From: Actinomycetota bacterium
Lineage (GTDB): Bacteria > Actinomycetota > Thermoleophilia > Gaiellales > Gaiellaceae
Direction: 5' to 3'
Assembly (NCBI GenBank): GCA_003136795.1
Contig: PLDP01000213.1
Location: 1-6,384, forward strand
DNA: 6,384 nucleotides
Positions 1 through 5,356 of the stretch are shown piece after piece. Positions within the stretch are counted from its first letter, which is position 1. Every line of letters starts with the position of its first letter. The notes beneath the pieces were generated by a model. That model made no database searches. It was not told the origin of the DNA and was given only the letters and a program-made list of their open reading frames with translations. The position numbers and the translations under genes are program-made.

Positions 1-924
1 GCGATCGTCACGGCCCAGGACCTGGCGCAAACGGACAGCACGCTCTCGCGGATCAAGTTCTGGATCGTGCTGATCGGCGGCATCGCCATCGCACTCGCAG
101 CGGCGCTCGCGGCGTTCGTGGCGACGGTCGCGTTGCGCCCGGTCCGGCGCCTCACGGCAGCCGCCGAGAGCGTCGCCGCAACGGGCGACCTCTCCGAGCG
201 AGTCGTGGTGAACGGCAGCGACGAGCTCGGTCGTCTAGGCGCGCGATTCAACGCGATGCTCGCCGCGCTCGAGGAGTCGGTGGGCCGCCAGCGCCGTCTG
301 GTCGCGGACGCTTCGCACGAGCTGAGAACGCCGCTGACCTCCACGCGCACGAACATCGACCTGCTCCGCGAAGGACGCTTGCCCGAGGACGAGGCGCGCC
401 GCGCGCTCGACGAGGCGGCCGTGGAGCTGGCTGCGCTGACGACGCTCGTCTCGGACCTCGTCGAGCTCGCCCGCGGCGAGGAACGAAAGCTGCGGGTCGA
501 GGAAGTGCAGCTCGACGACCTGGTCGCAGGGGCCGTGGAGCGGGCAAAGTCGCGCGCGCCGGGAGCGACGTTCGTGACCTCGCTTTCGCCGACCGTCGTG
601 CAGGCGGATCCGGTGCTGCTCGAGCGCGCCGTCCTGAACCTGCTCGACAACGCGGTCAAGTACAGCCCGCCCGGCGCGCCGATCGAAGTGACCGTCCGCG
701 ACGGCGAGGTCGTCGTCGCCGACCACGGCCCCGGGGTCGCCGACGAGGACGTCGCACGGATCTTCGACCGCTTCTACCGCTCGGCCGCCGCCCGGTCGAA
801 GCCGGGCGCCGGGCTCGGGCTCGCGATCGTGCGCGAGGCGGCGCGGGCGCACGGCGGCGACGCGACGGTCGAGAGCTCGTCGCGCGGCGCGAGCTTCCGG
901 CTCACCCTGCCTGCGGCCGTCTAG
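1..924 (+). CDS. Sensor histidine kinase of a two-component system, 5'-truncated by the window edge
   Basis: This is a membrane-bound sensor kinase that autophosphorylates on histidine and passes phosphate to a response regulator. The reading frame is open from base 1, so 307 C-terminal residues are visible and the true start lies upstream. In order (fragment numbering), there is the end of an extracytoplasmic region (about 1-19), a transmembrane helix (about 20-45), a HAMP linker (about 46-95), a HisKA dimerisation domain with the H-box SHELRTPL (phospho-acceptor His106, codon 316-318), and a HATPase_c domain. The ATPase domain shows an N-box (NLLDNAVKYS, 213-222), a G1 box (DHGPG, 241-245), an F-box (RIFDRFYR) and a G2 box (GAGLGLAI, 269-276). 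All catalytic boxes look intact. GTG at 67 is only an internal valine in the membrane helix, not a convincing start. The signal is unknown and the cognate regulator is not in the window. The TAG stop is shared with sucD on the opposite strand. Confidence 0.95.
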   Translation, partial: AIVTAQDLAQTDSTLSRIKFWIVLIGGIAIALAAALAAFVATVALRPVRRLTAAAESVAATGDLSERVVVNGSDELGRLGARFNAMLAALEESVGRQRRLVADASHELRTPLTSTRTNIDLLREGRLPEDEARRALDEAAVELAALTTLVSDLVELARGEERKLRVEEVQLDDLVAGAVERAKSRAPGATFVTSLSPTVVQADPVLLERAVLNLLDNAVKYSPPGAPIEVTVRDGEVVVADHGPGVADEDVARIFDRFYRSAAARSKPGAGLGLAIVREAARAHGGDATVESSSRGASFRLTLPAAV

Positions 925-935
925 TTCCGGGCCGC
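913..935. terminator. GC-rich inverted repeat across the shared HK/sucD stop; possible bidirectional terminator
   Basis: GCGGCC at 913-918 and GGCCGC at 930-935 form a perfect 6-bp stem with an 11-base loop that contains the CTAG shared by both stop codons. There is no U-tract on either side. It could act as a U-less terminator or an RNA end-protecting hairpin for both convergent transcripts. A stem this short is not rare by chance in GC-rich DNA, so the role is inference. Confidence 0.3.
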
Positions 936-1793
936 TGCGACGACGAGCTCGGCGACCTCGGTCGGCGTCGTGCCGACCTTGATGCCGACCGCCTCCAGCG
1001 CGTCCTTCTTCGCTGCGGCGGTGCCGGACGAACCGGAGATGATCGCGCCCGCGTGACCCATCGTCTTGCCGGGCGGCGCCGAGAAGCCGGCGATGTACGA
1101 GAAGACTGGCTTCGACATGTGCTCGGCGACGTAACGCGCGGCCTTCTCCTCTTCGTCGCCGCCAATCTCGCCGACGAGGACGACGTACTTCGTCTCGGGG
1201 TCCGCTTCGAAGCGTTCGAGCACGTCGATGAAGCTCGAGCCGACGACGGGGTCGCCGCCGATGCCGACGATCGTCGAGTTGCCGAGCCCGCGCTGTGCCA
1301 CCTCGTAGCCGATCTGGTAGGTGAGCGTCCCGGAGCGCGAGACGAGCCCGATCGAGCCGGGGGCGAACACCTCGGCCGGGATGATCCCGACGTTCGCCTT
1401 GCCCGGCGAGAGCACGCCCGGGCAGTTCGGGCCGATCAGCGTCACGCCCTTCGGGCGGCTGTAGGTGTAGACGCGCAGCATCTCGTGCGCCGGGATGTGC
1501 TCGGTGATGCAGATCACGGTTCCGATCCCTGCGTCGACGGCCTCGTAGATCGCGTCCGGCGCGAAGCGGGCCGGCACGAAGATCAGCGACGTGTTGGCAC
1601 CGGCCTCGGCGACGGCCTCCGCCACCGTGTCGAACACGGGAACCCCTTCGACGTCCTGGCCGCCTTTGCCCGGCGTCACGCCCGCAACGAGGTTCGTCCC
1701 GTACGCGCGGTTGCGCAACCCGTGGAAGCGCCCCTCCGAGCCGGTGAGGCCCTGAACGACGAGCCTGGTGTCGAGATCGACGATGATCGCCAT
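921..1793 (-). CDS. sucD: Succinyl-CoA synthetase (succinate-CoA ligase, ADP-forming) alpha subunit
   Basis: This is the alpha subunit of the TCA-cycle enzyme that interconverts succinyl-CoA + ADP + Pi and succinate + CoA + ATP in the cytoplasm. It binds CoA and carries the phosphohistidine. The protein is 290 residues, the usual SucD length. Residues 14-24 ([11 protein letters not shown]) are the N-terminal CoA-binding Rossmann motif. GVTPGKGG lies at 38-45, GPNCPG at 121-126 and SRSGTLTYQ at 152-160. The acid patch VGEIGG is at 207-212. The active-site histidine is His247 in the motif GHAGAI. The ATG at 1793-1791 was chosen because the family's conserved N-terminus begins here. The longer open frame upstream is out-of-frame methyltransferase sequence. 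The start overlaps the methyltransferase stop by one base (TAATG). A recognisable AGGA at 1807-1810 is 13 bases from the ATG, which is long, so coupling by termination-reinitiation is plausible. The gene's TAG stop overlaps the kinase stop on the other strand. Confidence 0.97.
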   Translation of the reverse strand: MAIIVDLDTRLVVQGLTGSEGRFHGLRNRAYGTNLVAGVTPGKGGQDVEGVPVFDTVAEAVAEAGANTSLIFVPARFAPDAIYEAVDAGIGTVICITEHIPAHEMLRVYTYSRPKGVTLIGPNCPGVLSPGKANVGIIPAEVFAPGSIGLVSRSGTLTYQIGYEVAQRGLGNSTIVGIGGDPVVGSSFIDVLERFEADPETKYVVLVGEIGGDEEEKAARYVAEHMSKPVFSYIAGFSAPPGKTMGHAGAIISGSSGTAAAKKDALEAVGIKVGTTPTEVAELVVAAARN

Positions 1794-2449
1794 TACTTCT
1801 GTGACTTCCTGGCCTTGAGGATCACCTTGACGTCGCTCCAGGTGCCGCCGTCGTCGGAGGACCAGGGCGCGAGCAGCTCGCGCACGCGCTCGGCGTCCTC
1901 GCCGGTGCAGTCGCAGCGTGCGAGCCAGTCCTCGAAGTCGTGCGTCTTCCTGAAGTACTCGACGCGCTCGATTTCGAAGGCTGCGCTCTCGAGCAGCTCG
2001 CGCCATTCCTCCTCGGAGTAGCTGCGGACGTGCGTCGGGTCGCGCAGCTTCTCGGCCGCCTCGACCTCCTCCGAGGTGTACTGCGTGTCCTCGATCACGA
2101 TCGTGCGGCTCGCAACGCGGGCCATCTCACCGATCGCCTTGCCGATGTCGTCGAAATGGTGCGGCGCGATCCGCGAGACGACGACGTCGAAGGAGCCGTC
2201 GGCAAACGGGAGCTCCTCCGCGCGGCAGACGATGTCCGGCTTCATGCCGGGCGACGCGTCGGTCGTCACGACCTCGGCGCCGAGCACGCGCAGCCTGCGC
2301 GCGACATGGCCGCCGCCGGTCGCGACGTCGAGCGCCTTCACGCCCCCGTGCGGATTGCACATCTCGACGACGATGTCGAGGTCGGCATCCGTCGCATGCG
2401 TCACCGACGAGCGATACGCCTCCGCGCGGTTGTCCCAAGGATTGTTCAT
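1793..2449 (-). CDS. Class I SAM-dependent methyltransferase (UbiE-like) embedded between sucC and sucD
   Basis: This is a predicted cytoplasmic methyltransferase of 218 residues; the substrate is unknown. The SAM-binding motif I is ALDVATGGGHVA (39-50), and the acidic end of strand beta-2 is Asp65 in VVTTDASPGM. The motif AEELPFADGSFDVV (77-90) followed by SRIAPHHF (92-99) is typical of small Methyltransf_11/UbiE-like enzymes. The C-terminal segment RDPTHVRSYSEEEW (136-149) and the later DFEDWLARC also fit that group. The stretch between Asp65 and AEELPF is only about a dozen residues, shorter than usual, so the helix after beta-2 looks trimmed. There is no frameshift. The start is ATG 2449-2447, with GGAG eight bases upstream. 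It overlaps the sucC stop as ATGA, and its TAA overlaps the sucD ATG. Its place inside the sucCD operon suggests co-production with succinyl-CoA synthetase. Whether it acts on that enzyme, on a CoA or acid metabolite, or on something unrelated cannot be read from the sequence. Confidence 0.9.
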   Translation of the reverse strand: MNNPWDNRAEAYRSSVTHATDADLDIVVEMCNPHGGVKALDVATGGGHVARRLRVLGAEVVTTDASPGMKPDIVCRAEELPFADGSFDVVVSRIAPHHFDDIGKAIGEMARVASRTIVIEDTQYTSEEVEAAEKLRDPTHVRSYSEEEWRELLESAAFEIERVEYFRKTHDFEDWLARCDCTGEDAERVRELLAPWSSDDGGTWSDVKVILKARKSQK

Positions 2450-3588
2450 GCCGCGAGCTCCACGGCCTTCTTCGCGGCCTCGAGCATCGTCGGGGAGACA
2501 TGCACGTTGGGCAGCGCGGCGTCGGCGAGGATCTGCCGGCCCTCCTCGGCGTTCGTGCCGTCGAGGCGGACGACGATCGGGATCTCGATCTTCATGCGGT
2601 CGAGCGCCTCGAGGATGCCCCGCGCCACCTCGTCGCAGCGCGTGATCCCGCCGAAGATGTTGAAGAACACGGACTTGACCTGCGGGTCGCGTGTGATCAC
2701 CTCGAGCGCGTCGACCACGCCTTCGGCGTTGCCGCCGCCGCCGAGGTCGCAGAAGTTGGCCGGCTTGCCGCCCGCGACGACGACGACGTCCACCGTCGAC
2801 ATCGAGAGACCGGCGCCGTTGCCGAGGATCCCGACCGAGCCGTCGAGCTTCACGTAGGTGACGCCCTTCTCGCGCGCAAACGCCTCGAACGGATCGGCCG
2901 CGCCCGGGTCGCGGAACTCCGCGATGTCGGGGTGGCGGTAGAGCGCGCTGTCGTCGACCGTGAACTTGGAGTCGAGCGCCTTGACGACGCCGTCGGGCGT
3001 GACGATCAGCGGGTTGATCTCGGTGAGCATCGCGTCGCACTCGACGAAGCATCGGTAGAGCTTTCCGATGATGTCCGCGAGCTGCTTCTGCTCGCCGGGA
3101 TCCTCGACGCCGGCGCCGTAGACAAGCCGGCGCGCGATCCACGGCTGATAGCCCTCGAGCGCGTCGACGTGCAGGCGAATGAGCGCGTCCGGGTCGTTGG
3201 CGGCGACGTCTTCGATCTCGACGCCGCCCTGCATGGTGAACATGAAGAGCGGCTGCTTCGCGCCACGGTCGAAGGTGATCGAGAGGTAGTACTCCTTCGC
3301 GATGTCGGAGGCCTCCTCGATCCAGAGCTTCTCGACGACGTGGCCGCGGATGTCGAGGCCGATCATGTCCTTCGCCTTCTGCTCGGCGTCCGCAGGATCC
3401 TCGGCGCGCTTGACGCCGCCCGCCTTGCCGCGCCCACCGGTGAGTACTTGCGCCTTGACGACCACCTGCGTCCCGAGCTCCTCGGCAGCGGCACGCGCCT
3501 CCGCCGGCGTCGTCGCAAGGCGGCCCTCCGAGACCGGGATGCCGAACTGCTTGAAGAGCTGCTTGCCCTGGTACTCCAGAAGATCCAT
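2446..3588 (-). CDS. sucC: Succinyl-CoA synthetase (succinate-CoA ligase, ADP-forming) beta subunit
   Basis: This is the ATP-grasp beta subunit of succinyl-CoA synthetase, which binds nucleotide and succinate and pairs with SucD. It has 380 residues, close to the E. coli length of 388. The N-terminus MDLLEYQGKQLFKQFGIPV is the family signature and fixes the start at ATG 3588-3586. The glycine-rich loop GGRGKAGGVK is at 51-60. IEEASDIAKEYYLS lies at 90-103. Mg-nucleotide ligands are expected in EINPL (190-194) and at Asp206 in ALDSK. The C-terminal ligase domain has GNGAGLSMSTVD (256-267), NFCDLGGGGNAEGV and NIFGGITRCD (310-319), all well conserved. It is the first gene of a three-gene operon, and its TGA stop overlaps the methyltransferase ATG. 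No Shine-Dalgarno is seen in the nine bases before the ATG. A TAGATT element just upstream suggests a leaderless or nearly leaderless mRNA. Confidence 0.97.
   Translation of the reverse strand: MDLLEYQGKQLFKQFGIPVSEGRLATTPAEARAAAEELGTQVVVKAQVLTGGRGKAGGVKRAEDPADAEQKAKDMIGLDIRGHVVEKLWIEEASDIAKEYYLSITFDRGAKQPLFMFTMQGGVEIEDVAANDPDALIRLHVDALEGYQPWIARRLVYGAGVEDPGEQKQLADIIGKLYRCFVECDAMLTEINPLIVTPDGVVKALDSKFTVDDSALYRHPDIAEFRDPGAADPFEAFAREKGVTYVKLDGSVGILGNGAGLSMSTVDVVVVAGGKPANFCDLGGGGNAEGVVDALEVITRDPQVKSVFFNIFGGITRCDEVARGILEALDRMKIEIPIVVRLDGTNAEEGRQILADAALPNVHVSPTMLEAAKKAVELAA
2458..2461 (-). promoter_or_regulatory. Ribosome binding site of the methyltransferase gene, inside sucC
   Basis: On the minus strand a GGAG lies eight bases before the ATG at 2449-2447. 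It sits within the last codons of sucC and supports this start and a genuine translation-initiation site at the ATGA overlap. Confidence 0.6.
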
Positions 3589-3597
3589 CGGCCGGGC

Positions 3598-3603
3598 AAT
3601 CTA
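3598..3603 (-). promoter_or_regulatory. Candidate -10 element (TAGATT) for the sucC-methyltransferase-sucD operon
   Basis: On the minus strand TAGATT fits the actinobacterial TANNNT -10 consensus and ends nine bases before the sucC ATG. Transcription would start within about 0-5 bases of the ATG, giving a leaderless or near-leaderless message. This agrees with the lack of a Shine-Dalgarno sequence. No -35 resembling TTGAC is visible at the expected spacing. The call is inference from position and consensus. Confidence 0.45.
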
Positions 3604-3615
3604 GCGCCGTAGCTA
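3602..3615. repeat. Small inverted repeat TAGC-N6-GCTA between the two divergent -10 elements
   Basis: TAGC at 3602-3605 and GCTA at 3612-3615 are reverse complements separated by six bases. They sit at the middle of the only intergenic gap. The outer TA of each half coincides with the first two bases of each candidate -10. It could be a compact operator, or simply a by-product of two TA-starting promoters facing apart. Confidence 0.3.
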
Positions 3616-3619
3616 ACCT
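3614..3619 (+). promoter_or_regulatory. Candidate -10 element (TAACCT) for the ABC exporter operon
   Basis: TAACCT fits TANNNT and ends eight bases before the GTG at 3628, so the transcript would begin at or within about two bases of the start codon. No Shine-Dalgarno is present in the short leader. No recognisable -35 is seen, and the expected -35 position would fall at the start of sucC on the other strand. Confidence 0.45.
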
Positions 3620-3627
3620 CGCTGCCG

Positions 3628-4581
3628 GTGGAAGCGATCGTCGTCCAGGAACTGCGCAAGCGCTACGGCGAGGTTCGAGCGCTCAACGGCGTCTCGTTCA
3701 GCGTGCGCGAAGGCGAGGTCTTCGGACTGCTCGGGCCGAACGGCGCGGGCAAGTCGACGACCGTGCGCGTGCTCGTCACGCTGACCCGGCCCGACTCCGG
3801 GACGGCGTCCGTCGCCGGTCACGACGTCCGCAAGGAGCCGACCGCGGTGCGCCGCACGATCGGCTACGTGCCGCAGGACTCGGGCGTCGACGGGTTCGGC
3901 ACCGGCCGCGAGAACCTGATGCTGCAGGGCCGCATCCAGGGCATGAGCGGCCGCGACCTGCGCGACCGTACGAACGAGCTGCTCGAGCTCGTCGGGATCG
4001 CGGACGCCGCGGACCGGGTCGTGCGCGGCTACTCGGGCGGCATGCGCCGCCGGCTCGACATCGCGCTCGGCCTCGTGCACCGGCCGCGCGTGCTCTTCCT
4101 CGACGAGCCGACGACGGGCCTCGACCCGGAAGCGCGGGTCGAGATGTGGGACGAGGTGACGCGGCTCGCCCAGGCGGAGTCGTTGACGATCCTGCTGACG
4201 ACGCACTACCTCGAGGAGGCGGACCGGCTGGCGAACCGGCTCGCGATCGTGTCGCAGGGAACGATCGTCGTCGAGGGAACGCCCGGCGAGCTCAAGGCGC
4301 TCCTGCAGGGCGACGCGGTCCACGTCGAGCTGGCGAACGGCGCCGTCGACCAGGCGAAGGACGTGCTGGCCGGCGTCGGCGCGCGACCGGAGCAGGTGAT
4401 CGACGGTCGCACGGTCGTGGCGCGCGTCGAGAACGGCGGCCGCGCGCTGCCGGGGATCATCTCGGCGCTCGAGGGCGCGGGCATCGTCGTGGAGTCGGTC
4501 TCCGTGTCGCGCCCGTCGCTCGACGACGTCTACCTCCATTACACGGGCCGCGACTTCCAGTCCGAGGATCGCGGCGAGTGA
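3628..4581 (+). CDS. ABC exporter ATP-binding protein, DrrA (daunorubicin resistance) type
   Basis: This is the cytoplasmic ATPase subunit of an ABC-2 type exporter and powers the permease encoded immediately downstream. It has 317 residues, normal for DrrA-like proteins. Walker A is GPNGAGKST (36-44), the Q-loop Gln83 is in YVPQD, and the signature is YSGGM (135-139). Walker B is VLFLDE (155-160), the D-loop is GLDPEAR (164-170) and the switch His193 is in TTHYLEE. The C-terminal region (about 210-310) resembles the accessory domain of DrrA proteins and ends in the typical SRPSLDDVYLHYTGRDF. The start is GTG 3628. An in-frame TAG at 3610-3612 closes the frame upstream, leaving no better start. 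The stop overlaps the permease start as GTGA. The substrate cannot be told: relatives export antibiotics, lipids or other hydrophobic compounds. Confidence 0.95.
   Translation: MEAIVVQELRKRYGEVRALNGVSFSVREGEVFGLLGPNGAGKSTTVRVLVTLTRPDSGTASVAGHDVRKEPTAVRRTIGYVPQDSGVDGFGTGRENLMLQGRIQGMSGRDLRDRTNELLELVGIADAADRVVRGYSGGMRRRLDIALGLVHRPRVLFLDEPTTGLDPEARVEMWDEVTRLAQAESLTILLTTHYLEEADRLANRLAIVSQGTIVVEGTPGELKALLQGDAVHVELANGAVDQAKDVLAGVGARPEQVIDGRTVVARVENGGRALPGIISALEGAGIVVESVSVSRPSLDDVYLHYTGRDFQSEDRGE
4564..4567 (+). promoter_or_regulatory. Ribosome binding site of the ABC permease gene, inside the ATPase gene
   Basis: GAGG lies ten bases before the GTG at 4578-4580, within the last codons of the ATPase gene. 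It supports the overlapping GTG start over the internal ATG at 4605. Confidence 0.45.
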
Positions 4582-5351
4582 CCGTCGCGCGCCACACGTG
4601 GTTCATGGTCCTGCGGCAGGCGCGCAACCTGATGCGCGAGCCGATCTGGATCGTGATGATGGTGATCCAGCCGATGGTCTGGCTGATCCTCTACGGGCAG
4701 CTCTTCAAGAACGTGACGCGGCTCGGCGGTTTCGGCACCGGCTCATACGTCACCTTCCTCGCACCCGCGATCGTCGTCATGAACGGCTTCTTCGGGGCGA
4801 CCTGGAGCGGCATGGCGATGATCAGCGACCTCGAGCACAAGGTCGTCGAGCGCTTCCTCGCGACGCCTGCGTCTCGGCTCTCGATCGTGCTGTCGCAGAT
4901 CGTGCGCTCGGCGCTGACCGCCGCGATCCAGGGGATCATCATCCTGATCGTGTCGCTCGCGCTCGGCGTGCGCATTCATACGGGCGCGCTCGGCTGGCTC
5001 GTCATCATCCTCGCGGGCATGCTCGTGAACAGCGCGTTCGCCGGTTTCTCGCAGGGGATCGCGCTCCTGACGAGGCGCGAGGCGACGATGATCGCCGTCG
5101 CGAACTTCGTCGGCCTGCCGCTGCTCTTCCTCTCGTCGACGATGATCGCGAAGTCGCAGATGCCGCACTGGATGCAGGTGGCGGCGGAGTTCAATCCGGT
5201 CGACTGGGGCGTGCGCGCCGCGCGCGAGGTCGTGCTGCCGGGGACCGACTGGTCGGTCGTCGGCTGGCACCTGTTGCTGCTGCTCGCGCTCACCGCCGTC
5301 ACGAGCGCCTGGGCGACGCGGACGTTCCGCTCCTATCAGCGGACCCTCTAG
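4578..5351 (+). CDS. ABC-2 type exporter permease, DrrB-like
   Basis: This is the integral membrane subunit of the exporter and works with the ATPase just upstream. It has 257 residues. About six transmembrane helices are predicted from hydrophobicity: roughly 23-41, 58-78, 103-130, 138-162, 169-190 and 228-246. The short N-terminal amphipathic stretch (about 1-22, RHTWFMVLRQARNLMREP) and the motif FNPVDWGVRAAREVVL (205-220), before the last helix, are typical of the ABC-2 membrane family. The start GTG 4578 gives a 4-base GTGA overlap with the ATPase stop, as expected for a coupled pair. The open frame continues upstream to 4146 but is only antiparallel coding noise of the ATPase gene. The TAG stop (5349-5351) shares CTAG with the converging carboxylase gene. 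Confidence 0.93.
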   Translation: MTVARHTWFMVLRQARNLMREPIWIVMMVIQPMVWLILYGQLFKNVTRLGGFGTGSYVTFLAPAIVVMNGFFGATWSGMAMISDLEHKVVERFLATPASRLSIVLSQIVRSALTAAIQGIIILIVSLALGVRIHTGALGWLVIILAGMLVNSAFAGFSQGIALLTRREATMIAVANFVGLPLLFLSSTMIAKSQMPHWMQVAAEFNPVDWGVRAAREVVLPGTDWSVVGWHLLLLLALTAVTSAWATRTFRSYQRTL

Positions 5352-5356
5352 GAGGG
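5344..5356. terminator. Inverted repeat centred on the shared permease/carboxylase stop; possible bidirectional terminator
   Basis: CCCTC at 5344-5348 and GAGGG at 5352-5356 form a perfect 5-bp stem around a TAG loop, which is the permease stop codon. No U-tract follows. The arrangement matches the other convergent junction at 913-935. The stem is short, so a terminator role is only a suggestion. Confidence 0.28.

Noticed and set aside
67..69. GTG at 67 as the start of the histidine kinase.
   Set aside because: The frame is open to base 1 with plausible kinase sequence, and the GTG falls inside the transmembrane helix. The gene is simply cut by the window edge.
1794..2006. A longer sucD with an N-terminal extension to 361 residues.
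   Set aside because: The extension is Arg-rich and overlaps the methyltransferase out of frame. The conserved SucD N-terminus starts at the ATG 1793-1791, giving the usual 290 residues.
1053..2021. A 322-codon plus-strand open frame opposite sucD and the methyltransferase.
   Set aside because: Antisense shadow of strongly conserved sucD, with no motifs and a biased Arg/Asp composition.
2450..3142. A methyltransferase extended to 449 residues as a fusion with a larger N-terminal domain.
   Set aside because: The upstream part is an Arg-rich out-of-frame reading of sucC. The ATG at 2449 has a good GGAG site and the methyltransferase fold starts right after it.
2500..3612. A 370-codon plus-strand open frame covering almost all of sucC in antisense.
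   Set aside because: sucC is unmistakable on the minus strand. The antisense translation is rich in Arg, Asp, Val and Leu with no domain motif, as expected for a shadow frame in GC-rich coding DNA.
4146..4577. A permease start far upstream, giving 401 residues.
   Set aside because: The extra 144 residues are an out-of-frame reading of the ATPase gene. The GTG at 4578 gives the normal DrrB-like length and the typical GTGA overlap.
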